Shown: positions 35,949 through 45,564 of the stretch, piece after piece
How the letters are laid out: the number at the start of each line of letters is the position of its first letter
Position numbering within the stretch: the stretch's first letter is position 1
DNA from: Sutterella megalosphaeroides
Lineage (GTDB): Bacteria; Pseudomonadota; Gammaproteobacteria; Burkholderiales; Burkholderiaceae_F
Length of the DNA stretch: 64,000 bases
Direction: 5' to 3'
NCBI RefSeq assembly: GCF_003609995.1
Contig: NZ_AP018786.1
Coordinates: 1 to 64,000 of the forward strand
Translations under genes and position numbers: made by a program
The notes under the pieces: generated by a model
What the model was told of the DNA's origin: nothing
The model's input: only the letters and a program-made list of their open reading frames with translations
The model's database searches: none

Positions 35949-36961
35949 CAGAACGTGTACCCGACCTTGCGTTCGGTTCCTTCGAGTTCGTCGATGAGGT
36001 GCATCAGAGGCGAGAGTTCGATGTAACGCGAAGCCGTGCGGCGCACGTACCCGACGAAGCGCGGCGTGTCTTCGAGGTACTTCGGCTTGCCGTCGCGGTA
36101 GTTGATGCGGGCGAAGATGCCGAGCACCTTGAGGTGGCGCTGCAACCCCATGTATTCGACCTGACGGTAGAAGTCGCCGAAGTCCGCGGGAACTGGAATG
36201 CCGCTCTTGCGGGCCTTTTCCCAGTAGCGGATCGTCACGTCGAGGACGAAACTCTCGTCCCACGAGATGAAGGCGTCACGAAGGAGCGACGCGATGTCGT
36301 AGCTTACGGGCCCGTAGAGCGCATCCTGGAAGTCGAGAATCCCGGGGTTGGGGTCGCTTACCATGAGGTTGCGCGGCATGAAGTCGCGGTGCACGAAGAC
36401 GCGCGCTTCCGCAAGGTTCGAGCGAAGGATCGCCTCCTTCGACATCGTCCACCACTTGAGGCGCTTTTCGTCCCATTCGACGCCGCGGTGGCGCTTCACG
36501 TACCACTCGGGAAAGAGTTCGATTTCGCGCTCGAGCACGGCCCGGTCGTATTCGGGCAGCACGCCCGGACGGCTTGCCTTCTGCCAGGCGACGAGCGCCG
36601 TCGTCGCTTCGCCCATGAGGCGGGCGGCGTTTTGTTCGTCGAGCACGTCGAGGTACGTCTGCCGTCCGAGGTCGCTCAGGAGCACGAACCCGTCGGCCGT
36701 GTTTTCCGCGAGGATTTCGGGCACGTTGAGGCCCGCTTCGCGCATGAGCGCGTCGACCTTCAGGAAGGCGGGCGTATTTTCGTGCTCGGGCGGCGCGTCC
36801 ATCAGAATGACGGTACCCGTCTCGGTCGGAATGCGGAAATAGCGTCGAAAGCTCGCGTCGGCGCTTGCGGGTTCGAGAGCTTCGAGCTTCAGCCCAAAGC
36901 GGGGCGCGATGTTCGCGAGCCAGCGCGCGCGTTTTTCGTCACGTGTCGTCATATCAAGCAT
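35948..36961 (-). CDS. amgK: Anomeric MurNAc/GlcNAc kinase AmgK
   Basis: 337 aa aminoglycoside-phosphotransferase-fold kinase. Catalytic loop VHRDFMPRNLMV (about 191-202) and metal-binding ILDFQDALYGPVSYDIASLL (about 209-228) are clear. SADASFRRYFRI near the N-terminus matches AmgK. It phosphorylates C1 of MurNAc in peptidoglycan recycling, feeding MurU directly downstream. First gene of amgK-murU-dusB-fis-purH and divergent from lptD. An internal ATG three codons in is an equally possible start. Confidence 0.9.
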   Translation of the reverse strand: MLDMTTRDEKRARWLANIAPRFGLKLEALEPASADASFRRYFRIPTETGTVILMDAPPEHENTPAFLKVDALMREAGLNVPEILAENTADGFVLLSDLGRQTYLDVLDEQNAARLMGEATTALVAWQKASRPGVLPEYDRAVLEREIELFPEWYVKRHRGVEWDEKRLKWWTMSKEAILRSNLAEARVFVHRDFMPRNLMVSDPNPGILDFQDALYGPVSYDIASLLRDAFISWDESFVLDVTIRYWEKARKSGIPVPADFGDFYRQVEYMGLQRHLKVLGIFARINYRDGKPKYLEDTPRFVGYVRRTASRYIELSPLMHLIDELEGTERKVGYTF

Positions 36962-37011
36962 TCAAGCATCAATACCAAGAGGCGCTTCGTCCTTCCGGAG
37001 GGCGGGCGCCT

Positions 37012-37017
37012 TATAAT
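37012..37017 (+). promoter_or_regulatory. Probable -10 element of lptD-surA
   Basis: Perfect TATAAT at 37012-37017, 63 bp upstream of the lptD ATG, in a GC-rich context. The region 17 bp further upstream has no good TTGACA match, so activator help or another sigma factor is possible. Confidence 0.5.
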
Positions 37018-37079
37018 CAGTCCACTTTGTTGTCGCCATTCTATCGGTCCCATTCGGGCCCTGTCACTCTCGACCTCCT

Positions 37080-39392
37080 ATGTCCTTCCCGCCCGCCCGA
37101 GAGATTGCCCTGCGCGTCGCACTGGCCGTTTCGGCCATGAGCGCCGCAGCGCAAGCCGCCGACTCCTCCCCGGTACGCGTTCAGCTCGACTCCGTCATGA
37201 AACTTGAGATCGGACGCGCGCAGCCGGCCAACGATGCGGCGAGCTTCGTCACCGCCGACCAAATCGAAGGCAACCCCGAAGACGAACTGCACCTCGTCGG
37301 CAACGCCGAAATCCGACGCGGCGGCTCCGTCCTGCGCGCCGACCGCATCACGTACGTTCAGGAAACGGACGAGGTGGTCGCCACGGGCAACGCCCGCATC
37401 TCCGGGCAGGGCGCGAGCTTCTCGGGCCCCTCGATGCGCTTTCGCATCACCTCGCGCGAAGGCTCGATGGAAGACGCCGAGTGGGAATACGCGCCGCGCA
37501 ATCTGCGCGGTTGCGCCCGCAACATCCGCTTCGTCTCGGGCGACCGCACGACCTTCGAAGACGTGACGCTCACTACGTGCAAGCGCGACGACGAGTCCTG
37601 GTTCATCAAGCTCAACGACCTGGAAATCGACGAGTACGACCAGACGGCCTCGGGTACGGGCGCGTCGCTGCACTTTCTCGGCGTTCCGATTTTCGGCTCG
37701 CCCTGGTTCTCCTTCCCGATCAGCAAGGAGCGCCGCTCGGGCTTTCTCACCCCGACCTACGGGATGAGTTCGACGCGCGGCGTCGACGTGGCGGTCCCCT
37801 ACTACTTCAACCTCGCCCCGAACTACGACTACACCTTCACGCCCCGATTGATGTCGAAGCGCGGCGTGATGCTCGGCAACGAAGCCCGACTCAAACTCCG
37901 GAATCTCGACGCCGAAGTCGGGCTCGACTACATGCCCGAGGACCGTGAAGTCAACGAGGACCGCTGGGGGCTGCGCACGCAGGCCGACTTCTCGAAGGGC
38001 AAGTTCGGCGCGCACGTCAACTACAACCGCGTCTCGGACGACGACTTCATTTCGGACTTCTCGGGCAACATCCGCGAGTCGTCCGAGTCGGTGCTGCCGC
38101 AGGACTACGAACTCACCTACACCGAGAAGTACTGGAACGCGGCCGTGCGCGTGCAGAAGAACCAGACGCTTCTCACCGACGACATCGACTACGTGCAGAA
38201 GCCCTACGAGCGCGAACCGCAGGTTGAAGTTCGCGGCTACGACGGCAACTTCCACGGGTTCGAGGTCGCGACGGTGCTCGACGCGACGCGCTTCAAGCAC
38301 CCCGATCGCATCGGCGGGTCGCGCTTCGTCGTCGATCAGCAGATCGCCTACCCGATGCAGGGTGCGGGCTGGTTCGTCATTCCGAAGGGCCAGTTCATCG
38401 GCGCCTGGTACGACCTCACCGACCTCAAGGGCTCGGGCTACGTCAACGACTCCCCGAGCCGCATGTCTCCGATTTTCAGTCTCGATTCGGGGCTCGTGTT
38501 CGAGCGCGACACGAGCTGGCTCGGTCGCGACGCCTTCCAGACGCTGGAGCCGCGCGTCTTCTATGCCTGGTCGCCCTACCGCGATCAGAGCGACATCCCG
38601 ATTTTCGACACGTCGATCTCGGACCTCAACTTCGCGACGCTCTTTACCGAGAACGTCTTCTCGGGCTACGACCGCGTGTCGGAAGCCAATCAGGTTTCGC
38701 TCGTTCTCTCGACGCGCTACATCGACAAAGCGTCGGGCCTTGAACTCTTCCGTGCGAGCATCGGTCAGCGCCAGTACTTCCGCGATCAGCGCGTGCAGTT
38801 CCTCAACACCGACGAAGACCGTCTCTGGTACAAGGACTCCACGGGCGGCGACGGGCGACGCGAAGACGTGCGAAGCGACCTGCTTTCGAGCGTGGGCGCG
38901 CGTCTTTCGAAGTCCGTCACGGCCTCCGCCGTCGCGCAGTACTCCTCGGCCGAAAACCGCTTCGTCAAGGCCAACACGGGCATCCAGTGGTCGCCCCGTC
39001 CGATGTCGTCCCTCGGGCTCTTTTATCGCTACAACACGGCCTCGACCGACCCGGACGACCGCATCAAGCAGATCGACTTCGCGATGCAGTGGCCGCTCAC
39101 CGATCGGTTCTACGGTCTTTTCCGCTACAACTATTCGCTCTACCGCAGCAAGCCGATCGAAGTGATCGGCGGCTTCGAGTACCTGCACGACTGCTGGACG
39201 CTGCGCTTTGCCGCACAACGTTACACGACCGCGTCGAACGAGCAGGAGTCCAACTTCTTCTTACAACTCGAGCTCTCCGGGCTCGGTAGCATTGGTACGA
39301 GTCCGCTCTCCGAACTCCGTCGAAACATCAAGTCCTACCAGACCCGTGATACGGTTCCCGGCATTACCAGCCCCTATGACTACTATGAATAA
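37080..39392 (+). CDS. lptD: LPS-assembly protein LptD
   Basis: 770 aa outer-membrane beta-barrel that, with LptE, inserts LPS in the outer leaflet. Signal peptide ends about residue 26 (AAQAAD). The N-terminal OstA-type beta-jellyroll (about 45-190) shows LVGNAEIRRGGSVLRADRITY and ATGNARISGQGASFSGP. A long barrel domain follows, ending in aromatic strands. Three cysteines outside the signal region stand out (CARN, TTCKRD, HDCW); E. coli uses four in two disulfides, so one bond here is likely and the CC pair is reduced to one Cys. surA overlaps its end. Confidence 0.96.
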   Translation: MSFPPAREIALRVALAVSAMSAAAQAADSSPVRVQLDSVMKLEIGRAQPANDAASFVTADQIEGNPEDELHLVGNAEIRRGGSVLRADRITYVQETDEVVATGNARISGQGASFSGPSMRFRITSREGSMEDAEWEYAPRNLRGCARNIRFVSGDRTTFEDVTLTTCKRDDESWFIKLNDLEIDEYDQTASGTGASLHFLGVPIFGSPWFSFPISKERRSGFLTPTYGMSSTRGVDVAVPYYFNLAPNYDYTFTPRLMSKRGVMLGNEARLKLRNLDAEVGLDYMPEDREVNEDRWGLRTQADFSKGKFGAHVNYNRVSDDDFISDFSGNIRESSESVLPQDYELTYTEKYWNAAVRVQKNQTLLTDDIDYVQKPYEREPQVEVRGYDGNFHGFEVATVLDATRFKHPDRIGGSRFVVDQQIAYPMQGAGWFVIPKGQFIGAWYDLTDLKGSGYVNDSPSRMSPIFSLDSGLVFERDTSWLGRDAFQTLEPRVFYAWSPYRDQSDIPIFDTSISDLNFATLFTENVFSGYDRVSEANQVSLVLSTRYIDKASGLELFRASIGQRQYFRDQRVQFLNTDEDRLWYKDSTGGDGRREDVRSDLLSSVGARLSKSVTASAVAQYSSAENRFVKANTGIQWSPRPMSSLGLFYRYNTASTDPDDRIKQIDFAMQWPLTDRFYGLFRYNYSLYRSKPIEVIGGFEYLHDCWTLRFAAQRYTTASNEQESNFFLQLELSGLGSIGTSPLSELRRNIKSYQTRDTVPGITSPYDYYE

Positions 39393-40752
39393 TTCGCTGA
39401 AGATTCTCGCCGTTTCGCTCGGCGCACTCTTGGCCTGCACCGCTCAGGCGGCAAGCGTCATGGAGGGCTCCGCCGCCGAAGCCGCTCCCGCGGCCGCGAC
39501 CGCCGTCGCGGGCCCCGTCGAAGTGGACCGCATCGTCGCCGTCGTCAATACGGACATCATCACCGAGTACGAGCTTCAGCAGCGCGTTCACACGGTGGCG
39601 ATCAATCTGCGTCGCCAGAACATCGCGCTCCCCGCGATGGAAGACCTCCGACGCCAGGTGCTCGAGCGCCTCATCTCGGAGCGCACGATCATGCAGCGCG
39701 CCCGTCAGACCGGCATCCGCGTCGACGACCAGATGGTGAACGCCTCGATCGAACAGATCGCCCGCCAGAACAACCTCACGGTCGACGAGCTGCGTCAGCA
39801 CCTCTTGGCCGACGGCGTGACGTTCGACGCTTTCCGCAGTCAGATTCGCGACGAAATCACGACGCAACGCCTGCGCGAACGCGAAGTCGACGAAAAGATC
39901 ACCATTCTCGACAGCGAAATCGACGCCTATCTCGCCGAACAGGCGGGCTTTACGGGGAACGACACGACCGAATATCACGTCGCGCACATTCTCCTCCCGG
40001 TCGGCTCGGCCGAAGAAGAAGACTCCGTTCGCAGCGCCGCCGAATCGATCGCGACCCGCGCCCGTTCGGGCGAAGACTTCACGAAGCTCGCCGCTTCCTT
40101 CTCCCGCTCCGAAGACGCGCTTACGGGGGGCGACCTCGGCTGGAAGACCGCTCAGGATCTGCCGGGCGACTTCTGGACGGCCATTTCCGCCGACAAGAAG
40201 ACGGGGAACGTCTACGTCGTGCGCTCCAAGCACGCCTTCCACGTCGTGAAGCTCGAGGGCGAGCGCAACGGCGTCGAAGCCAAGCTTGCGGGCGGTCCGG
40301 TCGAGCAGACGCACGTGCGTCACATCCTCATGTTCGTGAGCGACATCACGCCGGAAGCCGACGTGTTGCGCCGCCTGAACGACATCAAGGCCCGCATCGA
40401 ACGCGGCGAAGCGGACTTCGCCACGATGGCCCGTCTGAATTCGGTCGACGCGAGCGCGACCCGCGGCGGCGACCTCGGCTGGTTGCAAAAGGGCGACGCC
40501 GTCCCCGCCTTCGAAGAAGCGATGATGCGTCTTCAGCCCGGCCAGGTGTCCGAGCCCGTGAAGACCAATTACGGCTACCACCTCATCCAGGTCGTCGAAC
40601 GCCGCACCGACAAGGAAGGCAACCCCGAGCGCATGCGCATCGCGGCCCGTCAGGCCCTGCGTCAGAAGAAGCTCGCCGAAGCCGCCTACGACTGGCAGCG
40701 CACGCTTCGCGACGAAGCCTACGTGGAAATCCGCGGCGACGGGCTCGAATAA
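39376..40752 (+). CDS. surA: Periplasmic peptidyl-prolyl isomerase / chaperone SurA
   Basis: 458 aa. Signal peptide (LKILAVSLGALLACTAQAAS), N-terminal chaperone module (about 50-190: VDRIVAVVNTDIITEYELQQRV), two parvulin domains (about 200-300: YHVAHILLPVG; about 315-420: THVRHILMFVSD with GGDLGWLQKGDAVPAFEEA) and a short C-terminal helix. It escorts outer-membrane proteins, notably LptD, to the BAM complex. The start overlaps the lptD end by 17 bp; a second ATG three codons later is possible. Neither has a clear ribosome binding site, so coupling to lptD is likely. Confidence 0.96.
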   Translation: MTTMNNSLKILAVSLGALLACTAQAASVMEGSAAEAAPAAATAVAGPVEVDRIVAVVNTDIITEYELQQRVHTVAINLRRQNIALPAMEDLRRQVLERLISERTIMQRARQTGIRVDDQMVNASIEQIARQNNLTVDELRQHLLADGVTFDAFRSQIRDEITTQRLREREVDEKITILDSEIDAYLAEQAGFTGNDTTEYHVAHILLPVGSAEEEDSVRSAAESIATRARSGEDFTKLAASFSRSEDALTGGDLGWKTAQDLPGDFWTAISADKKTGNVYVVRSKHAFHVVKLEGERNGVEAKLAGGPVEQTHVRHILMFVSDITPEADVLRRLNDIKARIERGEADFATMARLNSVDASATRGGDLGWLQKGDAVPAFEEAMMRLQPGQVSEPVKTNYGYHLIQVVERRTDKEGNPERMRIAARQALRQKKLAEAAYDWQRTLRDEAYVEIRGDGLE

Positions 40753-40942
40753 GAACCTGCGGTCGGTTCGCTCCGCAACGGACGGACCGACCGGCGCGCT
40801 TCGCACGGCCCGCCTCCCGAAATCGGGGCGGGCACCCCTTCCGCATGTATCATGATCGAGTCGACGGCGCCCTTTGCGGCGGGCGTCGACTTTTCGCCGC
40901 AAGTCCGCGGCTCCCGAACCCGATCCTACTTATCCGTCACCC

Positions 40943-41758
40943 GTGAAACAAGAATGGCTTGAGGGGCATCACGCCCGCAAACGCTTCGGACAGAACTTCC
41001 TCCACGACCGTCACTGGATCGGTCGCATCGTGCGCGCGATCGACGCCAAGCCCGGCGACGCGATCATCGAAATCGGTCCCGGACAGGCCGCGCTCACGCG
41101 CGAAATCATCGCCGAAGCCGGACACGAAACGGCGGTGGAGATCGACCGCGATCTCGCCGCATTCCTGCGCACGCAGTTCACCGAGAGCGAACTCACGCTC
41201 ATCGAAGCCGACGCGCTCAAGCTCGACTGGAGCTCGGTGCTCGAAGGCAAGCGCCTTCGCATCATCGGCAACCTTCCCTACAACATCTCCTCACCGCTCC
41301 TGTTCGCCCTCATGCAGGGGGCGGATCGCGTGATCGACCAGCACTTCATGCTCCAAAAGGAAGTCGTCGACCGCATGGTGGCCGAGCCCGGGACGAAGAC
41401 CTACGGGCGTCTCTCCGTGATGCTCCAGTACCGCTACAAGATGTTCAAGCTCTTCGACGTGCCGCCGGGCGCGTTCGTGCCGCCCCCGAAGGTGACGAGC
41501 TCCATCGTACGCATGGTGCCCCTGCCCGTCGAGTCGCTCCCGAAGGTCGACCTTGCGATCTTCTCGGACCTGGTGGGCGCCGCCTTCCAGCAACGACGCA
41601 AGACGCTGCGCAACGCCGTCTCGAAGTTCCTCACCGAAGAGGGAATCGAAGCGGCGGGCGTCAACCCGGGGCTGCGTCCCGAGGCGCTCGACGTCGACGC
41701 ATACGTGCGCCTTGCGAACGAAGCCGCACGCCGCCGCTTCGACGAGCGAGCTCTCTGA
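40943..41758 (+). CDS. rsmA: 16S rRNA (A1518/A1519-N6)-dimethyltransferase RsmA (KsgA)
   Basis: 271 aa from a GTG start at 40943, close to E. coli KsgA. N-terminal HHARKRFGQNFLHD, SAM motif IIEIGPGQAALT (about 47-58), catalytic NLPYNIS (about 115-121) and QYRYKMFKLFDVPPGAFVPPPKV are visible. It dimethylates two adjacent adenines near the 3' end of 16S rRNA as a late 30S checkpoint. There is no ATG nearby in frame; an upstream TTG (40874) gives a poor-looking extension. The 190-bp gap after surA lacks pdxA, which sits between them in E. coli. Confidence 0.94.
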   Translation: MKQEWLEGHHARKRFGQNFLHDRHWIGRIVRAIDAKPGDAIIEIGPGQAALTREIIAEAGHETAVEIDRDLAAFLRTQFTESELTLIEADALKLDWSSVLEGKRLRIIGNLPYNISSPLLFALMQGADRVIDQHFMLQKEVVDRMVAEPGTKTYGRLSVMLQYRYKMFKLFDVPPGAFVPPPKVTSSIVRMVPLPVESLPKVDLAIFSDLVGAAFQQRRKTLRNAVSKFLTEEGIEAAGVNPGLRPEALDVDAYVRLANEAARRRFDERAL

Positions 41759-41785
41759 CGCGCCGATCGTCCGGACGGCTTTCGA

Positions 41786-41808
41786 GGGCATCCGCAAGGG
41801 TGCCCTTT
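41786..41808 (+). terminator. Terminator of rsmA
   Basis: Stem GGGCATCC / GGGTGCCC (8 bp, one GU) with GCAA tetraloop, followed by TTT. Confidence 0.65.
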
Positions 41809-41833
41809 GCATGTGAGGATAGGGCTCGGCCCT

Positions 41834-42628
41834 TCAGGCGCCGATCGGAAGGGGCCTGCGCCCGAGCGCTTTGAGGCGCTCTCGGCGCTCCTCCATGTCG
41901 GGCATGCGCTTCTTCAAAAGCGCCCAGAAGCGGCTCGAATGGTCGAAGTGCGTGAGGTGCGCGTACTCGTGCGCCACGACGTACTCGATGAGAGGCTCGT
42001 CGAAAAAGACGAGGTACCAGGAGAGACGAATCTTCCCCGAGCGCGTGCAGGAGCCCCAGCGGCTTTTGGCACCGGAGAGCGTGAAAGGAATCTCGCGCTC
42101 GGGAGGAAGGTCCGAGGGGCGCCACGCGGCCATCAGGCGCGTGAAGGTCTTCTCTGCTTCCCGCTTGAGAAGTTGCACGAGGAGGGGCTCGATCTCCTCG
42201 TCGGGCCGATCCGCCGAGCACGGAAGCGCAATCCGCCACCCTTCGTCCGTACGCTCCGCCGACGCCGTACGCGCCCCAAAATGCAATCGGGCGGACGTGC
42301 CGTAAAGGGGCAACTCCGCCCCTTCGAAAAAGCGCTTTCCTTCGGGTGCGCGCGTCTCTTCCGACGGCACGAACACGGCCCCCGAGCGCATTTGCGCTTC
42401 GAGCCAGGCGACGTTGGCCTGAAGGAGCGCGGCCGCGCGTCGAAGCGACCACCCCAGGGGCGTACGCACTTCGAAGCGCCCCCGTTGCAGACAGATCGCC
42501 GCGCGACGCCTGCGCGCGCTGCGGCAGCACACCGTCACGTCGACTTCGCGCCCGAGAAGGTCGATGCGCAGAATGTTGTCGCCGACAACATTCACCTCAA
42601 GCGTCGAAGCGCCCTTCCCCGCACTCAT
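41834..42628 (-). CDS. YgjP-like (DUF45) metal-dependent hydrolase
   Basis: 264 aa. The C-terminal half is a SprT/WLM-like zinc metallopeptidase domain: SRWGSCTRSGKIRLSWYLVFF, then YVVAHEYAHLTHFDHSSRFW with the HExxH-type HEYAH motif (about 218-222) and third ligand His downstream. The N-terminal half is basic and less conserved. E. coli YgjP is annotated as a putative phosphohydrolase/metallopeptidase; function is not settled. The start overlaps the stop of the upstream plsC gene by four bases. Confidence 0.87.
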   Translation of the reverse strand: MSAGKGASTLEVNVVGDNILRIDLLGREVDVTVCCRSARRRRAAICLQRGRFEVRTPLGWSLRRAAALLQANVAWLEAQMRSGAVFVPSEETRAPEGKRFFEGAELPLYGTSARLHFGARTASAERTDEGWRIALPCSADRPDEEIEPLLVQLLKREAEKTFTRLMAAWRPSDLPPEREIPFTLSGAKSRWGSCTRSGKIRLSWYLVFFDEPLIEYVVAHEYAHLTHFDHSSRFWALLKKRMPDMEERRERLKALGRRPLPIGA

Positions 42629-43371
42629 CGGGACGCGTTCTCGCCGTAGAGGCGTTCGACCTCGGCTTCGATCCAGGCTTCAACCTCCGCCGTCACCTCG
42701 TGGGGATCGCGCCCCCGCGTTTCGATGAGGGGTCCCACCGAGACGCGGATCGTCCCCGGAATCTTCGCCACGCTGTTTTTCGGCCAGCACGTGCCCGCCG
42801 TATGCGCGACGGGCAGAATGGGCGTACCCGTCGCACAGGCAAAGCGCGCGCCGCCCGTTTTGTAGCGGACGTGCTCGCCCGGAGGCACGCGCGTCCCTTC
42901 GGGGAAAAGGCAGATCCACCAGCCGCGCTTCAAAAATTCGGGGCCCGTTTCCATGAAGTGCTCGAACGCCGTCCGGCCCTTCGAGCGGTCGACCGCAAGC
43001 ATCTCCATCGACCAGAAGATCCACCCCAGAACGGGGATGCGGTGGAGGCTGCGCTTATAAAGAAAACAGGCGGGCTGCTTCAGGTACGCCCCCAGCCAGA
43101 AGGGGTCCCAGGCCGACTGGTGCTTCGAGAGAACGACGACGGGGCCCGAGTCGGGCATGTTTTCCATGCCGGTTGCCTTCACGTCGACGCCGCAGACGAC
43201 TTTGAGCAGACGCAAAACGAGTTTGGCCCACGGCCGGCACAGTCGGTCGTAGCGCCACCGCAACGAACAGCCCGCCAGTTTGGCCGGCAGCACCGCAAGG
43301 GCCAGGCCCACGATCGTGACGGAAAGGAGGAGGTAGAAAATCCAACCCCGCACCGCGTAAAGAAACTTCAT
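42625..43371 (-). CDS. plsC: 1-acyl-sn-glycerol-3-phosphate acyltransferase (PlsC family)
   Basis: 248 aa membrane-associated acyltransferase that makes phosphatidate. Hydrophobic N-terminal segment (about 8-30), catalytic HQSAWD (HX4D, about 83-88), glycerol-phosphate-binding FPEGTR (about 156-161), and PILPVAHTAG. ATG 43371 is used; an in-frame TTG ten codons earlier would fall inside the glyS terminator. Overlaps the YgjP-like gene by four bases. A second PlsC-like protein is at the right window edge. Confidence 0.9.
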   Translation of the reverse strand: MKFLYAVRGWIFYLLLSVTIVGLALAVLPAKLAGCSLRWRYDRLCRPWAKLVLRLLKVVCGVDVKATGMENMPDSGPVVVLSKHQSAWDPFWLGAYLKQPACFLYKRSLHRIPVLGWIFWSMEMLAVDRSKGRTAFEHFMETGPEFLKRGWWICLFPEGTRVPPGEHVRYKTGGARFACATGTPILPVAHTAGTCWPKNSVAKIPGTIRVSVGPLIETRGRDPHEVTAEVEAWIEAEVERLYGENASR

Positions 43372-43385
43372 CGCGATATAGCCCC

Positions 43386-43426
43386 AAAAAAAGAGGTCCA
43401 AACCGAATCATATCGGTTCGGACCTC
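43386..43426 (-). terminator. Terminator of glyQS
   Basis: Minus strand: a 14-bp stem beginning GAGGTCCGAACCGA (43426-43413) pairs with TCGGTTTGGACCTC (43406-43393), with one GU pair, and is followed by TTTTTTT (43392-43386). Confidence 0.92.
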
Positions 43427-43451
43427 GTTTCAACGCACTCGTAACGCGCGA

Positions 43452-45542
43452 TTACTTGGCGAGTCGTGCGATTTCGGCAACGCGGTTCATGAGCGCGTAG
43501 AGGCGCTTCAGGAGCGCGAGACGGTTCGCGCGAACCGCGGCATCGTCGACGTTGACCATGACGTCTTCGAAGAAGGCGTCGACCGGAGCGCGAAGCGCCG
43601 CAAGCGACGTGAGCATCGCTTCGTAGCGACCGGCTTCGAGGTCGGCCGCGACACCCGGCTCGGCCTTTTCAACGGCTTCGAAGAGCGCCTTTTCGGCCGC
43701 TTCGGTGAGCAGTTCGGCACGCACTTCGGCGGGAATCTCGCCGTCGGCCTTCTTGAGGATGTTGCCGATACGCTTGTTGGCCGCCGTGAGCGCTTCGGCT
43801 TCCGGCAGCGCCATGAAGGAGCGCACGGCGTCGAGACGCTTCGTGAGTTCGCCGAGCATTTCGGGACGCAGCGCGAGCACCGCATCCGTTTCCTGAGCCG
43901 TGTAGCCCTTGTCGCGCATCATCACGCGCAGGCGATCCGTGAAGAACGCTTCGAGTTCGGCGCGATGGTCGACGACGCCCGGAACACCCTGCTCGACCGC
44001 CCAAGCGGCGTCGATCAACGTGCGAAGCGACACGGGGAGTTCCTTTTCGATCAGCATGCGCAGCACGCCGAGCGCGTGACGACGCAGCGCGAAGGGGTCC
44101 TTTTCGCCCGTCGGCATCTGACCGATGCCGAAGAGCCCCGTCAGGGTTTCCATCTTGTCGGCAAGCGCCGCGGCAAGGCTCACGGGGGTCGAGGGGAGCT
44201 CGTCGCCCGCGTAGCGCGGCTGGTAGTGTTCGCGCACGGCAAGCGCGACGTCGTCGGCTTCGCCGTCGTGACGGGCGTAGTACTCGCCCATGATGCCCTG
44301 GAGTTCGGGGAATTCGCCCACCATGAGCGTACGGAGGTCGGCCTTCGCGAGGAGCGCGGCGCGTTCGGCGTGAGCACGGTCGGCGCCGATCAGATCGGCG
44401 AATTCGCCCGCCATCGCCTTCACGCGCAACATGCGTTCGGCCTGCGAGCCGAGCTTGTTGTGGTAGACGACGTGCTTGAGGCCTTCGACGCGGCTTTCGA
44501 GCGTTTCGCGGCGGTCCTGGTCGTAGAAGAACTTGGCATCCGCGAGACGGGCGCGCACGACGCGGGCGTTCCCGGAGGAGATCGCCGCACCGCCGTCCTT
44601 CGCTTCGAGCTGCGAGACGAGGAGGAACTTGTTCATCAGACGGCCCGACGCATCGCGCAACGCGAAGTACTTCTGATTGAGCTGCATCGTCAGGATGAGG
44701 CACTCTTCGGGAACCGACAGGAACTCTTCTTCGAAGGAGCTTTCGTAGACGACGGGCCACTCGGTGAGCGCGGTCACTTCGTCGAGCAGATCGGCCGGGC
44801 AAATGACCGTGCCGCCCGCTTCGGTCGCCTTGGCGGCGAGAAGCGCGCGGATGGTTTCGCGGCGTTCGTCGAAGGAGGGCATCACGCGGGCGGCCTTGAG
44901 GGCGGTTTCGTAATCGTCGGCGCAGGCGATCTCAACGGCGCCCTGCGAGTGGAAGCGGTGGCCCATCGTCGTGCGGCCGGCCTGAAGGCCGAAGAGTTCC
45001 GTGGGAACGACTTCGGTGCCGTAGAGGCACGTCAAGTGCTTCACGGGACGCACGAACGACACGGTCGTTTCGCCGTCGGCGAGCTGATAGGTCATGACCT
45101 TCGGGATCGGCAGGGAACGCACGGCCGTATCGAGCGCCGTCTGAAGACCCTGCGCGAGCTTGACGCCCGGACGGACGCCTTCGAAGACGAGCTGAACGTT
45201 CTTACCGTCGTCGACCTGCTTCAGGTTTTCGACGGGGCAGTCGATACCGAGCGCCTGCATCTTCTTCAGCAGAGCGGGCGTGGCCTTGCCTTCGGCATCG
45301 AGACCCACGCGCACCGGCACGAGCTTCTGGGTGAAGGCTTCTTCGGGGCTTTCGGCGAGAACGTCCTTCACGAGTACGGCCAGGCGGCGCGGAGCGCCGT
45401 ACACCGTCGTTTCGGCCGTTTCGCTCACGAAATGCTGGGCCGCAAGGCTCTTCTTCACGCCTTCGGCAAACGCCTTCGAGAGCGTTTCAAGGGCCTTCGG
45501 CGGCAGTTCTTCGGTCTGAAGTTCAACGAGAAGATTCGTCAT
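43452..45542 (-). CDS. glyS: Glycine-tRNA ligase beta subunit
   Basis: 696 aa, the tRNA-recognising subunit of the bacterial alpha2beta2 glycyl-tRNA synthetase. N-terminal NLLVELQTEELPPKALETL, PRRLAVLV, TMGHRFHSQG and GIMGEYYARHDGE are typical. The C-terminal anticodon-binding part includes DPFALRRHALGVLRMLIE. Directly follows glyQ (22-bp gap) and ends at a strong terminator. Confidence 0.97.
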   Translation of the reverse strand: MTNLLVELQTEELPPKALETLSKAFAEGVKKSLAAQHFVSETAETTVYGAPRRLAVLVKDVLAESPEEAFTQKLVPVRVGLDAEGKATPALLKKMQALGIDCPVENLKQVDDGKNVQLVFEGVRPGVKLAQGLQTALDTAVRSLPIPKVMTYQLADGETTVSFVRPVKHLTCLYGTEVVPTELFGLQAGRTTMGHRFHSQGAVEIACADDYETALKAARVMPSFDERRETIRALLAAKATEAGGTVICPADLLDEVTALTEWPVVYESSFEEEFLSVPEECLILTMQLNQKYFALRDASGRLMNKFLLVSQLEAKDGGAAISSGNARVVRARLADAKFFYDQDRRETLESRVEGLKHVVYHNKLGSQAERMLRVKAMAGEFADLIGADRAHAERAALLAKADLRTLMVGEFPELQGIMGEYYARHDGEADDVALAVREHYQPRYAGDELPSTPVSLAAALADKMETLTGLFGIGQMPTGEKDPFALRRHALGVLRMLIEKELPVSLRTLIDAAWAVEQGVPGVVDHRAELEAFFTDRLRVMMRDKGYTAQETDAVLALRPEMLGELTKRLDAVRSFMALPEAEALTAANKRIGNILKKADGEIPAEVRAELLTEAAEKALFEAVEKAEPGVAADLEAGRYEAMLTSLAALRAPVDAFFEDVMVNVDDAAVRANRLALLKRLYALMNRVAEIARLAK

Positions 45543-45564
45543 TTTCTTTCTGTCCTTTCCGCAC

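Noticed and set aside
40753-40942. Terminator or missing pdxA remnant between surA and rsmA
   Set aside because: GGTCGGT/ACCGACC can pair but there is no T-run, and no coding remnant of pdxA is visible.
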